From Echinometra lucunter (taxonomy: Eukaryota > Echinodermata > Echinoidea > Camarodonta > Echinometridae): DNA of 64,000 nucleotides. Position numbers and translations under genes: made by a program. Shown piece after piece: positions 1 to 10,690 of this stretch (its first letter is position 1; each line of letters opens with the position of its first letter). The notes below the pieces were generated by a model. It was given only the letters and a program-made list of their open reading frames with translations, made no database searches and was not told the origin of the DNA. Location: NCBI GenBank assembly GCA_029962745.1, contig CM057153.1, positions 6,477,314 through 6,541,313 of the forward strand, in the 5' to 3' direction.

Positions 1-343
1 TTTGCAAGTAAATAAAAGTGATTAATCAGTGACAAAAAAGATAATATATGAAAGAGATAAGCCTCTTCACAAATGGTGGGGGTTCAATACTTTAAATTTC
101 AGTAAATATTTCAGTAGAAGAAATGCATACTAACAGAATCCCTTTTTTTTTTCAAAAAGGAAAAGGAAGTACTTTAGTGCATAGCAGGCAAGAGCTTGCA
201 AAGGATGCTTCACTAAATCTCAGTCTGCACAAAAGTAGCAGTGGAAGAGAGAATATAATTATTGGGAGGGGAAAAAATATCTATTCTGGATGATGTAGTG
301 AATGTATATAGAACAAAAACTAGGTGGACATCTCCTCACAGCA

Positions 344-380
344 CCCTTCCCCTCCCCCTCCCCCTCCCCCTCCCCCTCCC
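344..380. repeat. (CCCTCC)n C-rich tract
   Basis: Perfect or near-perfect hexamer repeat of CCCTCC over 37 bases. The minus strand has repeated G-runs spaced by single A, so a G-quadruplex on that strand is possible. No flanking gene signal was seen. Confidence 0.85.
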
Positions 381-409
381 TTGTGGCTGACTGACCCATC
401 CTATGAACA

Positions 410-3200
410 CACAGTGACCAGTGTCAGCATTATGACCTTACCATTAATGGAAAGAATGACCATGGTCACTCTCATATGGCACTCAACTTGACTAGCTACC
501 TTGCAATTCCATTCTTTAGTCTACAATTCCAAACTTTGACAAAAGTCTTCAATGCGGTGTGAGGCTAAATCAATTCAACCGTTTCCTGACATGGGTACAT
601 TTCGATTTTTAAACCTTGTCAATAAATGCTATCTTGACAAGGATCTTTAGAATATTACAAAGCAGTTTTTCTTTATATATTTTTTTCTTGGAAGTACATG
701 AAATTTATTCATAGATTAGAGACAAATATAATGAAACAGTAAAAGAGAATAAAGAGAAAGGAAGATGTTGAGAAAATACATGAGTGGGGAGAATAATCGT
801 AAAGCAGGAGAGGGAGAGGAAGAAACGGAGGACATGAGAACAGAACAGTCTTTCCTTCTAATTTGCCCTTCACGCTGACAAGGGCAATCGGCAGTGTATG
901 ATGTGCAGACTACAGATTGACCATAATACATGACCTCCACATTGTGGCAATAAACCATGTCCACCTGGGGGGCATTCTTGACCATGGTTACTTCCACTGG
1001 ACATACTCACCATTGCAAACTGACCTCAGATGACCATGGCCACTCAAGAATTTGGTGGATTTCTGACCAGACACAACAACTTTCAATTAGTCTAGTATAT
1101 TCAGGCAAAAAAATTGAATTGTGAAAGTGCTCTTTTGTAACACTACTTCATATAAAATTTTGCTAGTACAGTCAAAGGCAACAAGAGGGTAAAGCAACAA
1201 ATTTGAACTTGCTAAAAAAAAGCTTTGTGCTACAGCTGCCTTTTGAAAAGAGTCTCCACCTAGGACACATTTCCATTTATTACTGATTACATAGTCACTG
1301 CATGCAACTTATACCAGGATGCTTAAATTGCACATCATATTGAAAACAATGAATAAATACCTAAAATAACAAAACTATAAAATAGTCATGACAGTTGAAT
1401 ACATAAAGATTTACATACTAAAAGATAATCATCTTGCCCTCTTCATAATTTCTACTACAGGAAACTCATTATGATCTGCAACACAGGCAATGTTAATCAA
1501 TTTGATTTTTTTTTTTATAACCCCGTTCGATAAATCTAAAAAGCTCAAATGAAAGGGCAGTCGAAGTGAAAATTTCCTTTAAGCTTACAAGAGTACTTTC
1601 AATAATTTCTCATAGGCCAACTAAATTAACAAAAATACTCATTTAACATTTTAATACTTATCTAATTATTTCTATCACTTTTTAAACTTTCAACAACTAC
1701 ATTATTCACACTTAGGCACTTTCTTTATCTATTCACATGATTATTAGAACAATACTTCAGAGGACTTATCAATGGGTGGGGCAACAAGAAGTGGTCAGCT
1801 AGACGACTTGACATTTGGGAAAAATCCTAAGATATAAAAAGAAAGTACTTTTCTTGGCATTCTCATATGAGACTATCTGACCAGTCAGACCCAGACTGCC
1901 TTAGGCCACCCTGACCCCAAGTGACCAAGAAACAAGGTCAGAGACCTTTAGCTAGTCTCACTTCCAAATTCTTTATTGTATCACAAAAAACCCATCTTGA
2001 ACATCCTGCAAGATCATAGCAGCAGTGCAAATATTCATTGTATTTTTAATAAAAGAAGTAAACACTTACAGGTACTGGTATACAGAGAGGAGGCGAACAA
2101 ACAAACATATTATTTCTTAAATTTGTCACCTACGATAAGACGTTTCTTTTGAAGTCATTGTCAAGACTCAACAGCCACTGAACTACATCATGAACTATTG
2201 CATGTACTTGCGAAGTCACTGCATGTTAGCCCCTTTCATAGAGAAAAATAAATGAGCTACCTGCATATTCAATCCAAAAACAAGTTTTCTATCTTGCAAC
2301 CCTGAACTATTCATGGCCTTTCTCTCATACCAACCTAGTATTCTTGCCCTGTACTTGAAACCTAGCAAAACGTATAAGCCTTTAATCATGCGTAATCAAA
2401 TGGGCATTGTGGTTCAAGGAAAATAATCGCATGAAAATGAAAATGAAAAAAAAAAAAGAAATTGAGAACCAATCTCTGACAATATCAGAAATGGAGCTGA
2501 TGTGTAAAGTTCTACAATAAGTATCATCTTGCTAAAAAAAAAAAAAAAAATTGTTAGTTGGTTGAGCATTAAGTTTACATATGCTTGTCACAAAGCAACC
2601 ACAGGACCTACAGCTTCAACTCCTATCCAAGAGACTTTGTAATGGGAATTAATACCTGACCATACCATAAGGTACTAGCACTTCAACTTGGTTTCAAACC
2701 CGGGACCTCCCACTTGTGACACTGCCACTGAATTGATGGTAGAGCAGAGTTACATAATAAAGAATAATACTTTGTGTAAATCATAACTACTGATTTACTC
2801 TAAGATGGTGGATATTTATCAAGATACAGGAAATTGTTAGTAAAAAGAAGTTCATTTCTCAAGACTAAACATAGAGATGACCATGGGCACTACAAGTGTG
2901 AATTCATTACCTTACCACATTTAATTTTCTTTCTAGGCCAATGAATCTCTCTTGACCCATAAAAGAATGACCAAATATTGACCACATATGGAAGGATAGA
3001 GCACTCCCCCCCCCCCCTTCTCCTTCAAATTCAAGTTTATGAATGGAGACGTCTCCACTGATTTGTCTTACTGCATGATGCAGACATGCATGTGGTCAAT
3101 CTCTGTTTACTTGCTCTTAGAATCATAATCAGATTTTCTGTTCCTTTAAATCTAGGCCAACTCCATTTCACTTGACCTATATGTCCCTGCTAAAGAAAAT
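410..3200. repeat. Degenerate local repeat field with GACCATGG motifs
   Basis: The motif TGACCATGG(N)CAC or close variants occurs near 462, 977, 1032 and 2878. Flanking words are also shared: CCATATG near the motif, and TAGGCCAA followed by TTGACC near 2935 and 3150. The copies are too diverged to set a unit length. An exon-like block lies inside on the minus strand (about 1012-1063, donor GTGAGTATG), but I do not call it because the same words recur in non-coding copies. No other gene was seen from 1 to 3500. An ancient duplicated unit is the simplest reading; a cluster of nuclear-receptor half-sites (TGACC) is an alternative. Confidence 0.35.
2560..2748 (-). mobile_element. tRNA-derived SINE, minus orientation
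   Basis: Read on the minus strand it has a B-box-like GGGTTTGAAACC (plus 2690-2701) preceded by a weaker A-box region. Its body aligns by eye to the SINE at 3573: both carry GTGCTAG, then TTGGTA or TATGGTA, a CATTAC word and GTGGTTGCTT or CTGGTTGCTT before a CAAGCA end. The A17 run at 2534-2550 lies just beyond the 3' side on the other strand. It is diverged and surely inactive. Confidence 0.6.
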
Positions 3201-3572
3201 AAATAGTGGTTACCCTCATTTTGTTCCTTTCCTAAGCAAAGAGGTCACACATACATACCTCCTCAATATGTGCAAGTGGACCCCTTGCCGTTTCTAAAGC
3301 CCCAAAATGACCAATTCACCCATTCTTACTACATTTTCAGCAAATGATCTGAACAGTGTTTCCAGCAATTAAATCTTATTTGACTGATAAAATGATATTT
3401 ATCTGCAATAATACACATGAAAACCTTAATTGAATGCTACCCTCCCATGGTAAGCCTCAAAAGGCTTCCAAAGATCAATTAGTCATTCGCCAGTTATCTA
3501 GGGAAAAGTATGATTTTCATACTTATAATTATTCATAAAGAACCACAAGGCTGTTAATTCTCCATTAAGAGG

Positions 3573-3775
3573 TCGCACGATGGCTCAGTGGTTGCACAGT
3601 GGACTCCTAACTCGGAGTACCCGGGTTCAAAGCCATGAGGATGTGCTAGCGCCCCTTGGTAAGATATCAATCCTCATTACCCAGTCCTCTGGGAAGTACT
3701 TAAAGCCATCAGTCTCCTGGTTGCTTACCTACAAGCACACACACATGCTTTCTTACAAGTCATGTGAAATAACAA
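3573..3775 (+). mobile_element. tRNA-derived SINE, plus orientation
   Basis: A textbook RNA polymerase III internal promoter is visible: A box TGGCTCAGTGG at 3581-3591 and B box GGGTTCAAAGCC at 3623-3634, spaced as in tRNAs. The tRNA-like head is followed by an unrelated body that recurs at 2560-2748 and 50611-50772 in the opposite orientation, ending in CACACACATGCTTTCTTACAAG-type sequence. The spread copies with a shared non-tRNA body make this a SINE and not a tRNA gene. The small open frame across it (3580-3798) is not coding. Confidence 0.8.
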
Positions 3776-3857
3776 CCATTTCACCGTTTAAATTTTGAGT
3801 GAAAGTCCATCTGACTCCTGGGAGACAGAACGTTCTGTGTCACCATGCTTTATAAGA

Positions 3858-3949
3858 TAACCTGTTAGGCATGTTTTTGATTTCAGTATAACATGCATTT
3901 TCTATAGACCCTAGCCTGAGTTATCTTGGGGTTAGTATTCAACAGGTTA
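3858..3949 (+). mobile_element. Short inverted-repeat element, family A copy 1
   Basis: A 92-bp unit with ends TAACCTGTT and AACAGGTTA. The core word (reverse strand) GATAACTCAGGCTAGGGTCT recurs at 20208-20296, 28027-28120, 32709-32800 and, more diverged, 61836-61948. The ends and the short size suggest a very small non-autonomous DNA element or a solo remnant. The superfamily is unknown. Confidence 0.6.
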
Positions 3950-4390
3950 ATGTATGAAGTAAGTCATAGCCTTTCTATAGCATACCACAAAGTATAGTTC
4001 ATCTGTGGTTCATACCATGATAATATGTTTGCAATGATGAACAATTTCTGGTAAAGCTTTATAGCAGAATTAGGGGCTTCAGAGGATTACTGGCAGACAA
4101 ACTATTCCTGTGATTTAATCTTCTGTAAAACCAAAGTGTATAAAGAGCAAATGAAGCAAATATTAAATTTCTTGGGAAAAGACTTATGGCTTCAATATAA
4201 ATCTTCTAGAGATCAACATCTCAGAAAATGACTTTGTAATTTGTTAATTTGCAGGTAGTTTTACTGTGGGGTTTTCTCCATTTGCATTAGATGCATGCAC
4301 CTTACTTCTATAAAATGACATGTTTTTCTGGGTTTTTTTATTTCTCAGTTCACTTTATATATATGTTTTCTTAATGTTTCCAATTTGCAG

Positions 4391-4482
4391 GGGAAGCATT
4401 AAAAAAAAGGAAAGGAACAAATAAAAGAAGAGCAAAAAGAAGACAACGTATTGCGAAATACAGAAGCAAGGTTGAAATTTAA
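4391..4482 (+). CDS. Possible terminal exon, very basic C-terminus (unidentified)
   Basis: A strong acceptor (TTTCCAATTTGCAG, after a T-rich tract) opens a frame that starts with two bases of a split codon and runs 29 residues to TAA at 4480. The peptide is rich in Lys and Arg (for example RRAKRRQRIAKYRSKVEI). AATAAA motifs follow about 15 and 25 bases after the stop, as expected of a 3' end. Against it: the DNA is simply purine-rich, which alone gives a basic peptide, and no upstream exon was found. I do not recognise a family. Confidence 0.22.
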
Positions 4483-4545
4483 GCTGGCATGTAATAAAAA
4501 AAGAATAAAGATTTAGTTAACTATAGATAGAAAGAGGAAGGACCT

Positions 4546-4567
4546 AAACAAACAAACAAACAAACAA
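4546..4567. repeat. (ACAA)n microsatellite
   Basis: Five uninterrupted AAAC units close to a purine-rich stretch. Confidence 0.85.
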
Positions 4568-4681
4568 GAGAAGAGTAAAATTACAGGAAAGGTGCATGAT
4601 GTCTCATTTTAAATGTTCATACACAATGCAAGTCAAAGAAGAATATTTGAAAAATGGCTCCATTTTGAGACGTTGGGATCT

Positions 4682-4853
4682 TTAGATTTATAGATTTGAA
4701 GAAAAAGAAAGGGGAAGGATGGAATTATCATAGAGATGAATGTATGTGTGCTATAATCAGAGATAATTCCTTAGATTTATAGATTTAAAAAGAGAAAGGG
4801 CAATGACAAACGTATCAAAGAAATGAATATACATGTATTGAAGAGATCATTCC
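4682..4853. repeat. Tandem duplication, two units of about 85-89 bp
   Basis: Unit one (4682-4770) and unit two (4771-4853) both start TTAGATTTATAGATTT, pass through GAGATGAATGTA or GAAATGAATATA, and end GATAATTCC or GATCATTCC. The units are roughly three-quarters identical by eye. The rest of 4860-5210 holds nothing I recognise. Confidence 0.7.
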
Positions 4854-5219
4854 ATCCTACATGAATAATGCAAGAATTTCACTGGAACAGTTTTCATCCA
4901 GGATGATTACCTTTTTTTTGAGGCAGCCACTGATTTCTGTGCATTGACGAGCACTTCCCAGAATTCCTAGTTGTCTTCAAGGTCACCTTCACGCCGAGAA
5001 AAAAACCTGGATGCACAAAGTGGAGGCAAATGGGGAGGAAAAAAGGGTCATTTCAAAACGCCATAGCAAATTGAGATAAACAGCATCATCATGTTCTATA
5101 AAAACTTCATTTTATGTGCATAGTTAAAGGCATGACTCAAAATCATTTTGCTTCAATACAAAACCATGAAGTGTCATGGACAGCCAGAGACACAATACAA
5201 CAGTCATAATTCTTTTTAA

Positions 5220-5633
5220 CCCATTCGTGACAGGAATTATTTAAAGCCTAATTTGATCAGCTTTTATTCTTCAAATTGGCAACACCAACATTTTTATTTT
5301 ATTGCTACATTTTTCTCATAAAACGTCATGTATCTGAAATGAATATAAATTGACAGAAATTATGATAAGTCAAAAAGTTGCCAATTTGCAGGGGAAAATG
5401 GTGATTTTAAACCTTCTATCACATTGCCAATTTAAGGATTTTAATGCTTATTTTCCTTTAAAAAATTTTCAGCATCAAACAACGAATATTGACGCAATCA
5501 AAATGGGCACAGTTTGTGTAGAATTTTTTGCTCTTTCTGTTCATGTATTTGGTATTATTGGTATGACTTTTAGGGCTTTGCATCAAAAGATATTAGGCCA
5601 AACCACAAAATGTGGACCTCTGTCACGAATGGG
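5220..5633. mobile_element. piggyBac-type MITE, copy 1
   Basis: A 414-bp element with perfect 14-bp terminal inverted repeats, CCCATTCGTGACAG and CTGTCACGAATGGG, flanked directly by TTAA on both sides (5216-5219 and 5634-5637). TTAA target duplication and TIRs starting with CCC are the hallmarks of the piggyBac superfamily. The interior has no transposase; the 95-codon open frame across it is incidental. A near-identical copy sits at 23857-24264 and a rearranged relative at 9474-9786. Orientation is arbitrary. Confidence 0.88.
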
Positions 5634-5688
5634 TTAATGTGCATAATGGAATGCAAGTATATAGAGGGGGCACAGGTCATTTGTGCTG

Positions 5689-5703
5689 CCCCCCCCCCCC
5701 CCC
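5689..5703. repeat. Poly-C tract (15)
   Basis: Uninterrupted C run. The following 5704-6360 is unique AT-rich sequence without recognised features. Confidence 0.9.
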
Positions 5704-6364
5704 GAAAAGTCAGCCACTGACAAAATCTTCCAAAAATATGTCTAGATAGAGTCAGAGCTTCACAGCTAAAAGACCTCCAACTCTTCCTTTTCCAATAAAG
5801 TAAACTGGTTCCCTGAAACTTTCATTATGCAGCAATGTAAATTTATTACTGTTCCAATGATAAAGTACATTCCAAATATGATTCCTTTAAAACATGGCTT
5901 ACATGATTAAACTATACAGACACAACTTGATACAGCAATCACAGAATACACTGACAAACTCATTACCCAATGTAGCCCACTGCAATACAATGGGTCTGTT
6001 TGTAGAGACTAGATGAGGAACTATTTAGTCTGGACTATTATGTAACCACATTAGCTTCTAACTGTGCTGTGGTTAAGTAATGATCCTAAATGTAAACAAA
6101 CTCTGAGCTAGGAAGTTATCCAACCCCAGGGATTCTTGGAGAAAGTGCAGTGACCTTAAAAGAGGCCACTACATATCCACTCATTTTCTGCTTTGTCATG
6201 ATGGGTCAATTCAGTTTGACTTATCATAAAAACAAGTCAGAATGTAATACAAATCTTTCATGTTAGGCTGCAATATATGGCAGCGTAATCATTTAATCTA
6301 TGCCACAACTACTGAAAATCCTAAATGTGGGCCAGATTACTTACTATTTCTGACATTTTTACAG

Positions 6365-6489
6365 GTATTGCTTAAACTATTGCATACTAAGGGTTACATT
6401 TTTAACATTGTTCCATGTCACACACCCCAGTATAGTTGTCAATGGGCACTTCCACATTGGAAGAACAATAAGCTCACTTCAGATTTATG
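6365..6489 (+). CDS. Possible internal exon (unidentified)
   Basis: The acceptor TTTCTGACATTTTTACAG precedes a frame open for 41 codons plus two bases, ending at the plausible donor ATG|GTAAAGATA. The peptide includes CHTPQYSCQWALPHWKNN. Start phase 0, end phase 2. No partner exon with matching phase was found nearby and I do not recognise the sequence. A chance open frame next to a T-rich tract is a real alternative. Confidence 0.22.
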
Positions 6490-6820
6490 GTAAAGATAAT
6501 CACATTGGTCATGTTGGTAGTCCAGAATAACCAACTCTTTGAATGAAAAGAAGCTTTTAGGAATTCTACTATTACAATCAGTATTGTTATAATGCATGTT
6601 TGATTTTACAAGACATTTTGGGGTGTTGCTGTTGTTTTTTATTTGAATGGCACCATTTTCTGGTAATTCCGTTATCAAGGTTGTATACCACAACATCATG
6701 AATGTAATTAGAAAATTGTTGGAATGAAAGAGTTCAGGTGAAAGAATAGGCATATTTCAATAGTATTAAATGGTAAAAAGAAGGCAAGGTACAAAACAGG
6801 CACACAAACTCTAAAAATGT

Positions 6821-6855
6821 CTGTAACGGAATTACACTTTGTAATTCTGTTACAG
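6821..6855. repeat. Imperfect palindrome, 15-bp arms
   Basis: CTGTAACGGAATTAC, a 5-base loop, then GTAATTCTGTTACAG: one mismatch in 15 pairs. This may be a relic of a small inverted-repeat element. Confidence 0.75.
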
Positions 6856-6859
6856 TGGA

Positions 6860-9150
6860 ATTGCCCAAGTATCAAACTCACAATGTTTTGAAAATGTATA
6901 CATTCATTTGATATGCTACTCCTTGTGTTCTTTGTCTCCTTCCCCCTCAACCCCCTCCATCCTCTGATCATCCTCTCTGTTTCCTCCTATCATTACCCTC
7001 TAAATCTTCACCCAACCTTCTGAACTGTTTTGCATGTTAGTGTTAACTAAACCTTTCACAAGTTAAGTCCCCATGACGTGCTGGACAAATCCCTGGATTC
7101 CGAGCATTGTTGGTAGATCACAACTCCACCATCCCAAATCATCTACATGTGACAAAACTGTACTTTTGTAATTAAAGTCAGATGAGAGCAGCCCAAAATA
7201 GCACTCGAGCAGCAAAACAGCCCCCTAAACTTTGGACCATAAGCACTCATACAACACGTTAGCAAACAGACTGCTTTTGTTTTATTGTACTTTGAGGGAC
7301 TTTGTTATGATTACTGAGGTAACCAATTTCACATGCCCTGAATTTGTGGAAGTTCTCTGGGTCTAAATATCTTTCACAGTTCCTTATCATGTGTGGAGAG
7401 AAGAAGCCAAATGCTGCTTCCTAATTTGACAAAAGTATTATACTAAAACATATACAGGAGTTTCTAGATTTTTGAGAATATCAATTTCAAAAGAAACTCT
7501 ACTTCTGGCAGTGAACCAAAGTTTGTGGAATAAAACTTTACAAACCTAAAAGGTAAATCCCAAAACGAGTGAAGAAATCATACATAACACAAGACATAAC
7601 AGGAGAGGGAGATCATAATTTTCCTTTGTAATTTTTAATACATAATAAAGATTATCTCTGAATGCTATTATGACAAACAAAATGTCATTACCATTCATTT
7701 TTAAGAATTCTGCTGGCAATAATTGAAAGTAAACTGCAGTTTGCAGCTTACAGGAGGGGTAGTCAGCCACAAGATCTGCTAGTAAAAGGCTTCGTTCTTG
7801 AATGAACCATGATTTCTTAAACATTGCAAAAAAAATATTGGGTCATCAGACTTAAACTTCAAAAGTCCAAATACCAGTAGATAATTTTTATTAGCCTTCA
7901 TAAAATGTTCAAAATTTGTACAGTTCTACTGAGGCACTAAAACATTCCTTGAATCATTTATAATACCACACAAACTAGAACTTCTTTATGTAAACAAACA
8001 TTCTGAAAATTAAGAATGAAAATGAATTGCCAAAGGAAGCAATATCCTTCAGCAACACTCTGGACTCATGTTTGTGATCATAATATTCATCCTTTCTCTG
8101 AAACATGACACAAGATATTTGATGGAATCAATACCATAGCTATCAACAGTGGTTTGTGAGTGTACATGTATATTACATGTATTTCAAACCACACTAACCA
8201 CATCAAAATTAACTTTACCAGAAGTGCTTTACTTTCACTCAACACTACTTTTGCTTAGTAGCTGAAGAATTATGTTTGCTGTAAGTTTAATTTCAGGTTC
8301 TATTTTATAGCTTTAAATATATCAAACTACTTTGACACTTTACCAGCATAAACTCTGCCTGAAAATCCATCTCAAAACATTATTTGCAATGGTTTCTCTT
8401 TTATTTTAAACCTGTTTAGTGGAAAAAGAATTAAGTAGTCGAAAAGTTAAGTGAACTGGACTGGAGGTCTATCACTTATATTTTAAAGTTTACTGAATAA
8501 GTCTGTGTCTACAAGATACCATTATATTCAGGTTATCAAATATCACAAGTTATTATCATATAAGGCCTCTTAGGAAAACACTGTGGTGCAAAAGAACGCA
8601 TCTGGAACGCAAAATGCAAAAATGCAACAATTAAATTGTCTGTTGTGACATACTGAAAAGAAATTTCAGCCAATATCATTCCACACAGTAAGATTGTATA
8701 TTCATTTACAAGGTCTACATGCTATCCATGTAATTATCAATCTGTGTTTGAAAATACTGATTTTCAAAAATTTTCCATTGTTAGTTCTGGACGCATCTTT
8801 TCACACCATGGTGTTTTCCTAAGACGTCTTACCATGCATTTACATTTGTAAATCATATAGAGTCCATGGCATATATTTCTTCATATTTGCTTACGACATG
8901 AATTATCACCAAGAAACATTTCTCCAAACACTTTGATCCTTTTGCTTGGAATTTGGCTTCACAACATCTGTAATTTGAGCAAGGAACACATCTAAGCCTC
9001 AAAGACAAATATAAACCTGACTTGGGGGTAGGTCTAAGATCAGAATTGGAGGGGTTTGATATCTTGAAATCACAAACACGTTTTTGGCCTTGAACCCCCT
9101 GTCACGTCTTTCTTGTGACAAGATCAGATGAGAAACAGACTAGAGCAATC
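6860..9150. other. Unique AT-rich stretch, nothing recognised
   Basis: No repeat, splice-bounded frame or low-complexity tract of note. The longest frame (minus, 7546-7824) starts in ordinary sequence, lacks an acceptor and is hydrophobic in the way AT-rich DNA gives by chance. Confidence 0.5.
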
Positions 9151-9154
9151 TTAC

Positions 9155-9205
9155 CAGCGTCTCAACACCGATTCTTTTTGAGACAAGATTAGTTTAGGCC
9201 AAAAT
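9155..9205 (-). CDS. Possible small internal exon (unidentified)
   Basis: On the minus strand the acceptor GAACTAGTTTTCCAG is followed by 51 bases and a strong donor, GCTG|GTAAGATTG. Only one of three frames is open; it reads WPKLILSQKESVLRR after one split base and ends with two leftover bases. The splice sites are good, but the exon is short and isolated, so a chance match cannot be excluded. Confidence 0.25.
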
Positions 9206-9473
9206 CTGGAAAACTAGTTCACAGATAGCGACAAATAACAGTTTACTGTTACAAGCCTATATTACTTTTAATTCTCCTTCATGCTGATGCTCTCTTCCTA
9301 ATGATCCTAAGAACAATGGCATTGTTCAGAGTATATGTAACTTGATTCATTCATGACAGAATTCAAAATTGTGCAATTGTGTCGTCTGGCACATTAATTT
9401 TATGCAGAACCCTAAAAATCATAACAACTACATGAGCAGAAAGAGTAAAAAAAAATGTCTAATGCTTAATTTT

Positions 9474-9786
9474 AATGCTTATTCCCTTTAGAAAATTTTC
9501 AACATCAAATGTGTAGGATTTATCATTTGATGCTGAAACTTTCTAAAGGAAAATAAGCATTTGAATTGTGAAATTAGCATAGCAATGGAAAGTTTAAAAC
9601 CACTGCTTTTCCATGCAAATTGGCAACTTTTTGCCTACTTCATGTCAATTTATATTCCTTTCAGATATATAATTTTCATATGTAAAATGTAGCAATAAAG
9701 AGAAATACTTGTGTTGCAAATTTGAAGAAGAATAGGCTGCTCAAATAAGGCTTCAAATCATTCCTTTCATTTCATAAATAAATTAA
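9474..9786 (-). mobile_element. Rearranged piggyBac-type MITE relative with foldback end
   Basis: From 9525 onward the sequence matches the reverse complement of the 5220-5633 element (TTTGATGCTGAAA, GCAAATTGGCAACTTTTTG, GGCTTCAAAT words). A 37-base piece in the opposite direction (9474-9510) faces it across a 14-base spacer, making a hairpin. The distal terminus that should carry the TIR is decayed near 9770-9786. This is an old, internally inverted copy. Confidence 0.7.
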
Positions 9787-9799
9787 GCAATGATGTTTA

Positions 9800-10530
9800 A
9801 AGGAGAAATAAACTTAATTTGACTGTGGATAGGTTCAAGAACATTTATATATATTTATCTTTTCCTGTAATCTTCTAATTTTATCTTCTTCTTTATTATT
9901 ATCTTTTTTGATCGGCCTTAAATATTCTTATATCACACATAAATGATTTTAATGGAAAGTGGGAGGTGAACTTTAAATGATATTCTTTATCAGTAGTAAA
10001 AAGAACAACTTTTCGGAAGTAGCTCTAAATATTCAGAAACAAATACTGTCACACTAGTATGCTATAAGACTTATTGTCACTTGCAATGCATTGTAAACTG
10101 GAAATAGTTTCTTGAAAGCCTTGCATACTCTCTACATATCTGAGTGGAAAACTATGCCATATATTAATGTGGCCAAAAATACATGAATGTATTCATATTT
10201 CATTCACTTCACTGAATTTTAAACAGGAAGTTCCTTTTTGAAAGAAACAATTCTCAAGATTTGATTTTCATTCTATGTAATAGCTCTGCAAGAACTTGGG
10301 GGTTTGTACTTTCTTGTTCTTCTCTAACGTTCAGATACATGATGAATACGAATACGTTTGCCTGATCTCTTCCTTTAAACGCAAAGAGAAGTCAGACAGA
10401 GTGTGATAGGAGCTTCAAAAGCTAGGCCATAGAAAACCATAGCCGTAGCCCAACCTCATTGACAATGTACGTGACCTGTAATTCAACTCTCACGTTCAGG
10501 TTGTTTGTTCGGCCTCGTTCGATATGAGAC
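9800..10530. other. Unique AT-rich stretch, nothing recognised
   Basis: Unique sequence with no splice-bounded frame that I would defend. It leads into purine-rich simple repeats. Confidence 0.45.
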
Positions 10531-10534
10531 TGTG

Positions 10535-10690
10535 CGGAAAGGAAGAAAGAAAAGAGGTATAGACCGTAAAAGAAGTAATGAGGGAGAGAGAGAGTAAGAG
10601 ACGGTAAGACAGACAGCAAGAAAGAAAGAGAGATGGAGAGAAAGAGAAAGAGAGACAGAGAGTAACCATCAAAGTCAGACAGACAGTATA
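10535..10690. repeat. Purine-rich (GA)n / (GACA)n tract
   Basis: Interrupted AG and GACAGA repeats. The complementary strand lacks stop codons, which produces the long overlapping minus-strand frames at 10422-11086. Those peptides are Ser/Leu/Phe/Cys-rich and are not genes. A G11 run follows at 10766-10776. Confidence 0.8.

Noticed and set aside
1012..1063. Minus-strand exon-like block with donor GTGAGTATG
   Set aside because: Its central CCATGGTCAT word recurs in nearby non-coding copies, so the open frame is more likely a repeat relic.
3580..3798. 72-codon frame, or a tRNA gene, at the A and B boxes
   Set aside because: The body recurs in other copies, so this is a SINE; the tRNA-like head does not form a complete tRNA with a 3' terminator.
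5350..5637. 95-codon plus-strand frame
   Set aside because: It lies inside the piggyBac-type MITE and ends in its TIR; the second copy has changes that break it, and it has no transposase motif.
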